From Neurospora tetrasperma FGSC 2508 (taxonomy: Eukaryota; Ascomycota; Sordariomycetes; Sordariales; Sordariaceae): a DNA stretch of 64,000 bases. Positions 33,659-43,917 of this stretch are shown one piece after another; position 1 is the first letter of the stretch; each line of letters starts with the position of its first letter. The position numbers and the translations under genes are program-made. The stretch is from contig NW_009799103.1 in NCBI RefSeq assembly GCF_000213175.1, positions 993,394 to 1,057,393 of the forward strand. Direction: 5' to 3'. The notes under the pieces are model-generated. The model was not told the DNA's origin and did no database searches. It saw nothing but the letters and a program-made list of their open reading frames with translations.

Positions 33659-33970
33659 TTCCCACACTCAAACGCCTGTGCAGTCTTGGCGAATGTGTGC
33701 GTGTGCACACACACACACGACTTTTTGGCAAAACGGACCATCGAAACGAAAGACGAAGATGAAGAAACTCGATTATACTATATAAAAGACTATTCTCCTA
33801 ATAGTCTTAAGTACGCTGACTCTGAATTTTAAGTTTGTTTTTTTTCATCTCTTTGTTTAATAGAGATATAAGTAAATGAAATCTCATCGATAGTCCGTTT
33901 TGCCAAAAAGTCGTGTGTGTGTGCACACGCACACATCCGCCAAGACTGCACAGGTGTTTGAGTGTAGGAA
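33659..33970. mobile_element. MITE-like element with about 85 bp terminal inverted repeats
   Basis: Left arm 33659-33744 and right arm 33887-33970 are inverted copies of each other over about 85 bp. Shared landmarks are ACACTCAAAC at the outer end, CTGTGCAGTCTTGGCG, a GT/CA microsatellite that differs by one dinucleotide, and TTTTTGGCAAAACGGAC at the inner end. Only about four to five substitutions separate the arms, nearly all C/T or G/A transitions. The 142 bp interior is AT-rich, non-coding, and has a further hairpin (AAGACTATT/AATAGTCTT, near 33787-33811). Structure fits a non-autonomous inverted-repeat transposon. Target-site duplication is not resolved; a TA/CA pair beside CACTC would fit a Tc1/mariner-like insertion with one mutated base. 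Confidence 0.75.
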
Positions 33971-34679
33971 ATGGTACCAAGGGCTTTGCTTTGTCTCGGC
34001 ACGGAGAATTGTCTGGGCGATTGTCTCACTTTGTTGTCGCTTGTCTTTATATTCACCTCATCTTTCCACATCTTTCTCGATTCTCCCTTCGCCGTCTTTG
34101 TTTCTTTCTTCTCTTTCCCTTAGTTTGGATGCGACATGGAAGTCATGACACCCCATCGCTCTTGAGGACCAGTGCAACGTGAGCGAGGCGTTCCTTCCAC
34201 TCCAGAGCTGAGACTGGATTAAAGAAGTCATGACAGCCGTGGCAGTCACCATGGGACTTCCTTGGCAACCAATGCCTGCCGGCTACTTAGTGGCCGATGC
34301 CGACTCCACGCAGCCTCTGGGCTTCGCGGCTTCCATGTTTTCACACCACCACTCATGTTGGGGAAATTTCAGATACATCATGATCCTTCTTCTCGGCACC
34401 ACCATTGCCAAAGGGGAATAAATTGAAGAGAAGGGTGAAGAAGAAACAAAATGATGCGTACGGTCATACCTGCCAACTGGTTGACCTTGAACGTTGAGTA
34501 ACCGTTGGAAGAAACTGAACACGGACATTGGACTGTCCAATAACGCTCGCTTTGGCTCAGACACCCCGCTGCGAGACTGTGATTGTTCAGTTGCAAGAGC
34601 ACGTAGGCTCGAGTTTGTTAGGGATCGGCTAATCGACCATGCCATAGAGGAGTTTAACAGATCAATGCCTGAACTTGTA

Positions 34680-34735
34680 GTTTTTTTTTTTTTTTTAGTT
34701 TTTTTTTTTTTTTTTTAGTTTTTTTAGTTTTTGTT
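34680..34735. repeat. T-rich tandem tract with AG interruptions
   Basis: Long T runs separated by AG, repeated three times (T17 AG T20 AG T7 AG T5 approximately). Low complexity and likely length-variable. Confidence 0.9.
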
Positions 34736-35233
34736 TCAAGCGCCGGGTTCACTATAGCCTTTCTTCTTTTCGCTCTATATTTCTCGTGTTGATACATTGG
34801 GTCCTGGAAAGATATAACTACAACATATATGAAACGGACGTACCGTCGATTCTGCAACACATCGTGCCGGGGTTTATACAAGATGGCGTTGAAGGCTTGT
34901 AGCAAACATGTGCGCAGCCCGTGGACAAAAAGGTTTATTGGACAGTATGTGGTACAATGAGCCACAATCTGGCTCGGCAGACGGCCGGCAGCTTTGAGCT
35001 TCTTATGACTTTCCTTTATTGCGTTTATCATCCTTACTTCAATCGTCGCATTATGTGTATGTCCGGTGGCCTCGGCCGGTTAAAAGGATGGTGTATTGCG
35101 TCCTGTCGTCACCTCCCAATGTTTCAAACCTTTGGTGGTTAGAAAGAGCAACCAACGGCACCTCGGAGATTCAGTGTTGACCCAGTTTTTGCCAGTGCTA
35201 AGGTGCCTAGAGGTAAAAAAACGACCTTTCAAG

Positions 35234-36358
35234 ATGGAGCACAAGAAAGGCAAAACCATCGTGCCCGTCATGTGGGGTACCATGATCCTTTTCCCGGTGT
35301 TGGCACTTGTCTTCATCGTCCTCAGGCTTTATTGCAGGCGATGGCTTAGAAATGCAACGGCCGGATATCTAGATGATTATGTGTTAATTTTGTCATGGGT
35401 ACGTAGCGTTTCAGTTCTTCTTCTCACCTACCCCTTACCCTCGGCTCTCAGATCTGTGTTTGGACCGTGGAAGACGAGAGAGCTAACGTCAAAATCATTG
35501 GAAATCAGATCCTAATGGTCATAACCTCCATCATAGGTTTGATGCTCGCCAAGCACGGCGTTGGCACAGCCATCGTCGAGGGGCAAGAAATTATAGTCGA
35601 ACCAGAGGTGATGCACGCTCTCCTTTTCTGGACCTCAAATCTGTTGCTCTTCGGCATCAACGCCATTGCATTTTCCAAAGTGTCTTGGTTCATAACCCTC
35701 ATTCGTCTGGTCACAAAGCGTTGGCAGAAGGTTGTGCTCTGGGTCCTCATGGTTTTCAGCACCGCCGCCCTGTTTGTCGCTTCTACCTTTGGGTACTACC
35801 AATGTCATTTCTTGCCTGACGGGAGCTGGAACACTCCAGCAACATCGGACCACAGGTGCCTCGATAACTGGGTGGCCATCAAGATCAGCCTAGTTACCTC
35901 AATCTACTCTACTGTCCTGGTAAGGAGTCACACGATCCTTGACCATCCATGCTGCAGGCGCCTTTTAATGCTAACAGAGATATCCATAGGAGTTCGCATT
36001 GGCGGCTGTTCCCGCCTATGTCGTTTGGAACTTGCCACTCCAACGGAGCACCAAGATGGGCATCATCTGTGCCACGAGCGTGGGCTTTGTGTGAGTAGCG
36101 CAGATTTCCCTGATGGAACGACGGAGTGCTGATGTTTCTCGTAGGTCGGCGATGATGGGAGCCTTGAGAACAAAGGCATATTACGATCACCTGTTTCCCC
36201 TGGGAAAGTTACCCGAAATGTATTCCCTAGGATGTGTGATTATGTTTGCGGTCCTCGAAGTGTGCACCACAATCATAGCCGCTAGCATCCCCTTCCTGCG
36301 TCCGCTGGTTAAGAAGATGGCTAAAGCCCATGATGAGGAAGAGTTATCGTGGCCATAG
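35234..36358 (+). CDS. PTH11/rhodopsin-type integral membrane protein
   Basis: A 315 aa multi-pass protein of the fungal rhodopsin/PTH11-like group, commonly called GPCR-like. Exons: 35234-35398, 35452-35919, 35990-36090 and 36145-36358. Introns of 53, 70 and 54 bp have GTACGT, GTAAGG and GTGAGT donors, and every junction keeps phase. The first helix (VPVMWGTMILFPVLALVFIVL) is followed by LRLYCRRW and the family-typical LDDYVLILSW. Helices continue near residues 75-92, 110-130, 143-163, 195-215 (EFALAAVPAYVVWNL), 225-240 and 270-290. The extracellular loop after the fourth helix has the usual paired Cys (YYQC ... HRC). No CFEM domain is present. Ligand unknown. Confidence 0.82.
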
Positions 36359-37212
36359 GTGTCTTATCGGGGAAACTTACAAGCGGCAAGTGGTTTACCT
36401 ACTCAGTTCAGAACATCGGCTTCGGAAAGAGGTCCCTCCCACCATCCGGCAAGGACGAGATTCAAGGAAATGAGACAGGAATTGGAGGATAAATAGAATA
36501 CGAAGACATGACTCTGGATGTAGTTTTATACTGAATTATAGCCCCATTGGTAATTGAGCTGTAAACAGGGTGCTTACCCGATTGAGGTTGAAGACGGCGG
36601 GAAGAAGGAGGGTCCGGGCACAAAAGTCTGGGGAAATGGTTCCAGATTGGGTTCATGGTGCCGGGCGAGAACGGAAGTAGCCGCCCAAGATCCCAGCCAC
36701 AGGGACCTCGACCCTACAGCTTCCCCGCTATCAACCACCATTTCTTGTTTTTCCCTCCTTACCATTTCATCCGGGCAAAGTTGGAACGTACCACACTCGA
36801 CATCATGGCATTGCCGGGCAGAAATGTCTCATTCTGGTGCGTGCTTAAACGAGCGTAATGGACCTTCGTTTGTACTTCCAAACGCTCTACGGGACGTGCA
36901 TTGCCGGGCATGATCCCAGAACGCCAGGTAGAGGTATTTGTCAGTACCTGAAACAGGCACCAGATAAGTCCTGCTCGCCCTGTTAGCCAACAGCGAGGTC
37001 AAGAGCATGTTACCTACATGCAGATGTGTTCCCCCCACAGACAGGCTTCGAACGCTTTTGATAGATCCCACCACATGCCGTCAACCAACCGACCCCTCTT
37101 CCTTAAATGTGAAGGACAGCCATGTGTTCTCTGGCGCTCTGTCCTCAGGGCAACGCTTCTGTCACCTTTCATCTCAAAGCCGAGACTCGAGCCGCTCGGA
37201 TTCGTCTACAGC
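36359..37212. other. Intergenic; oxygenase-like gene promoter
   Basis: No gene supported. The frame of the next gene is open from 37018 but the best start context is the ATG at 37213. Confidence 0.5.
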
Positions 37213-40200
37213 ATGGCCGACCACCAGCCAACACAAGCACTGTCAGTCGAGGGGAACAGCAGCAACATCGACAGCTCCGATATCTCCGCTAGTCTCTCAA
37301 CGGATAGCACCCAAGATGGTCAGACCGACGATGGATCTGATCAAGACAGCGTAACAAGTGACCTGAGCACGCAGGACTATACCGTCAGCCTCAAGGATGA
37401 TCTACGCAAGGCTCTCGATGACGTCAAAGTCGCCGGTTCATTCGCTTCTTTCCGCAAGCTATTACGTTCACCTCCTGCCGGTCTTTATGTCGACGGAGTT
37501 GGCGACGTCGCCATGCCTCTTGGCGAGACTCAAGCCCGCCAGTTGATTGCAAAAGCCCGTCAGGCTCCCTATGGCAGGGGAAGCGAGACCATCGTTGACA
37601 CAAGCGTCCGAAATACCTGGGAAATCGATGCAGCCCAGTTCAGCTTCAACAACCAAAGGTGGCCAGGCTACGTCCGGCAACTGTGTTCCCATGTTGCCGC
37701 CGACCTAGGCATCAAGTCACCAATTCGGGCAGAGATATACAAGATGCTCATCTATGAGCGCGGTGCCATGTTCAAAAGCCATACCGATACCGAGAAAATC
37801 CCCGGCCAGTTCGGCACCCTCGTCGTCGCCCTCCCCTCTGCCCACAAAGGCGGAGACGTGGTGGTCAAACATTGTGGCGAGCAAAAAACATTCAAGACCT
37901 CGGAACATGGGCAGTCCTTTATCTGCTGGTACTCTGATGTACACCACAAGGTGTGTCCTGTCGAGTCCGGGTATAGATGGGTGTTGACCTACAACCTCGC
38001 TCTTGATCCCAATGCCGTTCGCCCTTCAGCCGGTCTTGTACGCTCCGAGACCGAGGCTCTCTGCCATACCCTACGTGAATGGCTCCAGGAACCCGCAGAG
38101 TCGCGCCAGAATGGTCTCTATTATGTCCTGGACCACGATTATACTGAAGCAAGCATCAAGTTGAACAACCTGAAGACGCGTGACCTAGCAATCGGCCAAG
38201 TCTTGAACAATTTGTCCAAGGAACTCGACTTTGAAGTCTTTTTTGCTCTTCTGGAAAAGGAGGAGTTTGGAGAGGCCGAGGTCGACCACTCTAGATTTTA
38301 TAATGTGTATCGTGAAGAAGGCGAAGAGTCGAGCGAGAAGCCTTTCATTGCATAGAAGAACTCATAGAAGTCGATTACAGAGTCAAAACAGTTCGGGATA
38401 TGTTCGGTAACCCGGTTGTCGACGGTCTAGCACTTGATCCTGAGGAGGAAATCCTCCAAAACGACGGGGAATTGTTTGCCGATGATGACCCTGAGCAGGA
38501 GTACGAGGGCGTCGTGGGCAACTCAGTAAGTACCTCTACAACTTGCTCTTGCGATTTCCAGAACAGCGAGGCTGACACTACTATATCTACTCCACAGGGT
38601 CCAAAAGTGACACACTGGTACCGTTCAACCGTAGGCATCCTGTTTCTTTCGTATCTACCTATCGCTTCGTCAAATGCTCCCATCACTAACTCCCCTTTTA
38701 AAAAGGCTGTCCTCCTTGTCCCATCCGCCTCGGTTCTCGAATTCTTCGAGAAAAATATGCGAACGCTTTCAAGAAATACTCGCCAATCATTGATCAGTTA
38801 TTGTGCCAGATCAAGCCTGAGTTGCTTGAGGTCCAATATGCACCGTGCAGCGCTCTTGTTTCAGGCTGCGATGGATCTCGCCAAACGCTCTACGACCACA
38901 GGCGATGCTCGCTCGACCATTTGGCCCAAAAATCCACTGATTGATGGGAACGACCTCATGAGTATTCTCAAGGTTGCAATTGAGCTGGGAGATTATGATT
39001 CCTTCGATGATGCCTGCTTGGATCAAAACGCCGTAATCCCGACCTCTTTTTTCACATGGACCAAGCAGTGGCTCAAGCGGTCAAACACGGATTCGAGTTT
39101 CAAGGACATTAGTGAAGTAGGGTACGTTCGATGTCACCCAGATTATGTAGATAACAATGGACACAAACTAACAATGATATCCCTCAAGGCTGAGCTGCGT
39201 TGTCGATTCATATCCTACTCTGTCTTACAAGTTAGCAGCCCTTACGAACTTGATCCCGAAGCCCGAAGACGCCGACTGCTCCGCCAGTCTACGTGATGAA
39301 ATATCAACATGGGTACACGGCAAGCTCGAGGAATGCCTCGGCGACTTGTTAATGAAGGAGAAAGTAGATGATGGCGACGGAAAAACCATAATCGAAATGG
39401 CTTTGATCCTTCCGGATCCATCACGCTTCCTCTCCATCAGGTATGTCTCTCTCGTCCTAGTCATGATAGACTTATGAACAGAGTCTAACAATCCCCAAGC
39501 GTAGTTCCATTGCTGGATCCAGAGTGTCAGTCAATAGCCTTCTTCATCGCTTTGTTGGCGCGGTTGTGGAAGGAGGTCTCGGCCGACGTCGTTCCTCGTG
39601 ACGATGGCTTTGCCATTTACAGGACTATAGCCAAGCAATTTCTTGCCTCAGTAGACTTCTCCAAAGTCAAACCGAAAGGTGGAATCAAGCCTGAGCATGG
39701 AAACAAGCGGCAACGGACCAGCTATGACGGTGGCAACAAACGTCCCCCGAAGAAACAACTCCTAAGGACAGTCGCATCCAATACACTAGTCAAGTTCTTC
39801 GAAACGCTCGTCAAGATCAGCACCCCAGATGACGACTTGGCCACACAATTCATAACCAACCTGAACGACGATGTCCCTCGTCTACCCGTCGATCACATGC
39901 ACAACCTCTGGCTTCCCTTTCTCTGGTGCCTCATCCCCATCCTCACCGCCAACGCGATCCCTCTCACCACTCCCGTGTACCAATCCCTCTACCGCAGCAT
40001 GCTCACTCGCTACATCAAAGAGTACGTCAGAACACAGCCCGCGCCTTCAAACTCGCTTGTCCGCCCGCCCGTCAACTGCCCCCACGTACACTGCCCCGAT
40101 TGCAATGCCCTTAACTTCTTTCTACAAAGCCCCACTGAGGAGGTCGAACGATTCGATGTCGGCAAAAAAGCCCGACGCCACCTGCACGAGATGCTCGATG

Positions 40201-40628
40201 AGCGCGGGATTGACTGTACGCACGTGTCTGAGCGCGGCACGACCCCGAACACGCTGGTGGTGACCAAGACATTTACGCAGGAGGAGCAGCCGATGAAGGA
40301 GTGGAAAGAGAAAAAGGAATATGCGGCAAGTAGGTTACGCATCTTCGAGACGTACTCGCAGGCCATGCCGGAGTTGAGGGTCTTGCTGGGAGAGCAGTTT
40401 GATAGGATCATGAACATGGAGGATGTCTATCCAAACCCAGCGGGAGCCAGACGTACGGCACCGAGACCTTTGGCGTCTGCATCAGGGATTGTCATGGGCA
40501 GATCTAGAGTGGGTGCTTCTGGGTCGAGTCGCTCCACGACCGCTCCCCGGCCTGTGGCGGGAGTGAAGAGGTCTCGGAGCGTTAGCCTCGAGGACGGAGT
40601 GGAGACTGTTGACTTGACAGAAGATTGA
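37213..40628 (+). CDS. 2OG-Fe(II) oxygenase-like protein, apparent frameshift in exon 1
   Basis: Large fungal protein with a prolyl-4-hydroxylase-like 2OG-Fe(II) domain near residues 110-260. SHTDTEK supplies the His/Asp iron ligands; the DVHHKVCPVESGYRWVLTYNL stretch supplies the second His and a 2OG-binding Arg. Exons after the shift: to 38525, 38598-38630, 38706-39121, 39189-39440 and 39500-40628. The original frame hits a TAG at 38353-38355. The continuing frame, read from the CAT at 38346, gives HCIEELIEVDYRVKTVRDMF and runs to the end, so one base appears missing near 38341-38346. With it, length would be about 1047 aa. No intron with correct phase repairs it. The C-terminus ends in a VDLTED SUMO-interacting-type motif after a Ser/Arg region. 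Either a sequence error or a recently broken gene. Confidence 0.72.
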
Positions 40629-41219
40629 TCGGATATGTAGGTGATTTGGTATAGCTGGCGAGCATTTGGTATATGATATGCTGGCATTCTGTTTTGTCTT
40701 GGATAAGGATGGCATCGAGGCATATGATGTATACTTTTTGGTAGGAGGTTGAGTGGGTACAGGTGAATGCATACACGGACACTGTTGAGGACTTGTTTGG
40801 TAGGTTCTATTTGGATGAGGCTATTATAACGGAGAAACCTAGCTGCTCGTTAGCCAATACCGCAAGTTCTCGTTCATAAACGATGTACCACAACAACGCA
40901 ATAAAGGGACCCATGAAGCTAGGAAGAAGAGACCGCTTGAAGACAAAGACTACGTGTTCGCGATTGCACAGTGATTGGAAACTTGATCAACTTTTAATGT
41001 GACTTTCTAATTCTAATCTCTCTAGTTGTTGCTCTTTTATGTTTCTCTCTTACCTGGATGTACATCAACCGTCCGCTATCACCTACTTAATCGTACATTT
41101 ATAGCTCCCTAATTTGCTCAGATCAGTAGCATGTGTCTCTAGCTAAGAAACAGATGGGGCTCAACTCACCTCGAACCGCACTGCTATCTTCCTTCCTGGT
41201 CCGGTCTGGCGCATTGTTC
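40629..41219. other. Intergenic between convergent genes
   Basis: 3' regions of the oxygenase-like gene and of the His-rich membrane-protein gene. No gene seen. Confidence 0.5.
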
Positions 41220-42506
41220 CTAGAACAGATAGAGTGACGGATCGGTCAAATGTATCTTCAACATCCCCACCCACCTCCATGTCGCAAACATGTTCGAAGA
41301 CTGGATGGTCATCCAAGTATCCGCGGTACCTACCGAAAGGTCGGAAGATACAGAAAACGACTGAGTTCGACCACGAGGAATGCCTTCCCATATGTCAATG
41401 TCGTTGTGTTCATGATGGTGTACATCGTGGGTTGAACAGATGCCGTGGGCATGGTTGTTGTGTAGATGATGTCCATAATGATGCGCCTCGTGGGCTGAGT
41501 AAAAGTCGTGGCCATGACCGTCGTGTGGATGATGAAAATCGTCGAGTTCGTACAAGGGCAAAAGGTGGTCGTCAACGTCGTCAGGAACAAGCGAGCGGGG
41601 ATTGCGACTGGGCGCTTTGTCCCATCTGGCGCCATAACGAATGTGAACTGTACAACATGTCAGTGTCTTGACAAGGTGTCCCATCAGGAGGGTAAAATAA
41701 ATGCACCCAACGATAATATCCTGATGGGGGTTAATGGTCGCTGGGCCACCTGCCATCCAGTCCTTAACCCACAGTGCAATACCGATAGAACTGGAGACAT
41801 GGGCTATGACGGCAGCGCTGCTAAATATGAAGTAAATGTACACGTTTGTCCTGCTGGGAATGAATGGATCAAAGGCCTCACCTACGTCCAAGAACGTGTG
41901 CTTCTCGTACGGAGCACCATGTAAGCGGCTGATGGCGCGGATGAACCGGTACACGGTTACAATGAAGAAGAATGCGTTGATGAGATGTAACCAGACAAAC
42001 CAACCTTCGCGGCTCTCGTGGTCCTCAAGGTCGAGTTTGCGCCATACGTCTCGCAGCTCTACGAACCAGATCATTGCATAACCATAGAGTGCCATGGATA
42101 GGGTAGCCTTGATAACTGACAAGCAGAGTGAGAATTTCTTCATTTGGACATACCGGTAGAAGTTGATGGCCCTCTGGACAGGGTTATCACCCCTGAGAAA
42201 GTCATCCAGGGTTTTTGGGCCGTATTCAATGTCATCTGCATTGAATGCCATCAGGATGAAAGAAATTACACCTTGTGTATCGGTATCAGTCTCAGACGGT
42301 GGACAAGACGGTGGGGAAGTCAGCGAATGATCAGGGGCGGGTACCGTTGGAATGTCTGATGAAGATGACCGGCGAAGAGAGATGTCATCTTCAGTAGGTG
42401 TGAGGTAGGACAGGGCGGTAGCGAATGAACCGATGGTGGAGGTCGAGCGACGGAGGTATGTCCTGCTTGGGGTTTGCGGATAGGGGGAAACCATGGTTGA
42501 GTTCAT
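41220..42506 (-). CDS. Multi-pass membrane protein with His-rich C-terminal region
   Basis: A 428 aa protein in one open frame from the ATG at 42506. The N-terminal 100 residues are Ser/Thr/Pro-rich and soluble. Four hydrophobic segments lie near residues 130-150, 170-190, 222-245 and 262-285. They are followed by a soluble region in which about 25 of 60 residues (about 320-385) are His, with Asp, Asn and Tyr between them (HHPHDGHGHDFYSAHEAHHY and similar). Such clusters can bind divalent metals (Zn, Ni, Cu). I do not recognise the family. The membrane part and conserved-looking YGPKTLDDFLRGDNPVQRA segment suggest a real gene. Extreme C-terminus is uncertain. Confidence 0.7.
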   Translation of the reverse strand: MNSTMVSPYPQTPSRTYLRRSTSTIGSFATALSYLTPTEDDISLRRSSSSDIPTVPAPDHSLTSPPSCPPSETDTDTQGVISFILMAFNADDIEYGPKTLDDFLRGDNPVQRAINFYRYVQMKKFSLCLSVIKATLSMALYGYAMIWFVELRDVWRKLDLEDHESREGWFVWLHLINAFFFIVTVYRFIRAISRLHGAPYEKHTFLDVGEAFDPFIPSRTNVYIYFIFSSAAVIAHVSSSIGIALWVKDWMAGGPATINPHQDIIVGCIYFTLLMGHLVKTLTCCTVHIRYGARWDKAPSRNPRSLVPDDVDDHLLPLYELDDFHHPHDGHGHDFYSAHEAHHYGHHLHNNHAHGICSTHDVHHHEHNDIDIWEGIPRGRTQSFSVSSDLSVGTADTWMTIQSSNMFATWRWVGMLKIHLTDPSLYLF

Positions 42507-43917
42507 GGTGATGATTGTGGTTGTTGCTAGCTATGGTGCTTGTTTCGTGTGTGATGATAATCGGTTCCTCCAGAAACATCCATGTCGGACGGCTCGGGAC
42601 GTTGCGATTATATGTGGTCGGCTTTCTAACAGTCATGGAACAACACGATGGTGTGTTTTGGAAACTGAGGCCTTGGTCTTGAACAACGAAATAAGACATG
42701 GCGTGGTCGACACAATGGCTTGCTTCCATTCGGGTACCTAACCGTACTGTACAATGTCATTGTCAGCTCTACACACGTTCTGAAACTCAATGACAATGAG
42801 GACCTTTGTCCTCAACAAAGCGTCCGGGTCCGGGCCGGAGATTCCGGGCTAGATTGCTGAGGAGGTCTACTAGTATGTAGTGAATTGCGTGGGTATTCCG
42901 TGGTCATCATGATTGATCGCCAAGGCTTTGTGTTCCATGATTGGCACACGCGCCTCAGTTGTTTTGCTCGTTGAGAGCAAGACAGTGACATCTATGGACA
43001 AAGTCGGTGATGTTGGCTGGAGTCTTGGAGAGCATGGTCGATGGCCATTTTGGATGGCGGTGAAAAAGTTGTTACAAGTGAAAGTCACTCAGCTAGGGCT
43101 TGAGGAATTTGCAAGGAGAGAAACAGTTGCGTCAAGAAGGTCACGAGTTGCGACAAGTCATCGTCGCTCCTTCCTTTTTCGAGTCCGATTTTAAGTGAGG
43201 AATCTCCGCTACCCCGCCTCTCTAAGGCGACGATAGAGATACCACTGCGGTCTCATACTGTAGTCGAAGGACAGGCCTCATTCCACGTTAACCAGAAAAT
43301 GGAACGACAAAATGAAGTTCAGCTTCCATGCTTACCCATTAATCATGGCCCTGGTGACACAAGATGTAAACAAACAATCAGGGGCATCCAAGTTCCGAAA
43401 GAAAAACGTCGGCAGAACCACAGGGTTAGGGCTGAGCTCGACACCCACGTCTCCATAAACCCCCGCCCTCCTTCCCCTGACGTCGTATCACCGTGCAGAA
43501 TAAGATCTTATCAGTTATCACCAGATCCACATCGTCTGATCTGATCACGAGTGGAGGCAAAAACAAAACAAACTCCCCGCAACGGCATCCGCTCCGGCGG
43601 CCCGGATACGTCGGCTTAGCCCAGCAGGGAAAGGTTGACGAGCATGTGCTGATCGATCGGCGGTCCAAATTCTCTGATCGCGGCCTCTCGTGTTTTGTCT
43701 TTTTCCTCTTTCTCATCTTCTTCAGTCTGCTCATTCTCATTCCTTGCGCGGTTTGAGAGCTGGGAGACGAGACTGAAGCCGACTCATGATGCTCGCCCGA
43801 TAAGAAGAAAAGGATCTTGCCCACCACCACCACCCAGAAGAACCGAAAACCCTCATCGCTGCCTTTAGGACAAGACGACCGGCCTCGGCCGCGCTCCCAC
43901 CGTCTCCAACCACCACA
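42507..43917. other. Divergent intergenic region of 1.4 kb
   Basis: Shared upstream region of the His-rich membrane gene (minus) and the MFS gene (plus). No gene supported; short open frames without domains. Confidence 0.5.

Larger units (their letters stand above)
32419..35233. other. 2.8 kb non-coding region with a MITE-like element and poly-T repeats
   Basis: Upstream of the RGS gene and of the PTH11-type gene. Open frames up to 150 codons are present without domains. It contains the inverted-repeat element (33659-33970) and the T-rich tandem tract (34680-34735), each listed separately. Confidence 0.5.

Noticed and set aside
38341-38355. Programmed ribosomal frameshift in the oxygenase-like gene
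   Set aside because: No X-XXY-YYZ slippery heptamer or downstream pseudoknot is seen, so a missing base is simpler.
38305-38355. A 51 bp intron (GTGTAT...CATAG) to bypass the frameshift
   Set aside because: Splicing there leads straight to an in-frame TAG and gives the wrong phase.
41985-42170. Short intron (GTATGTCC...TGTCAG) in the His-rich membrane gene
   Set aside because: It would be about 40 bp and shifts the frame; the unspliced frame is open and hydrophobic as expected.
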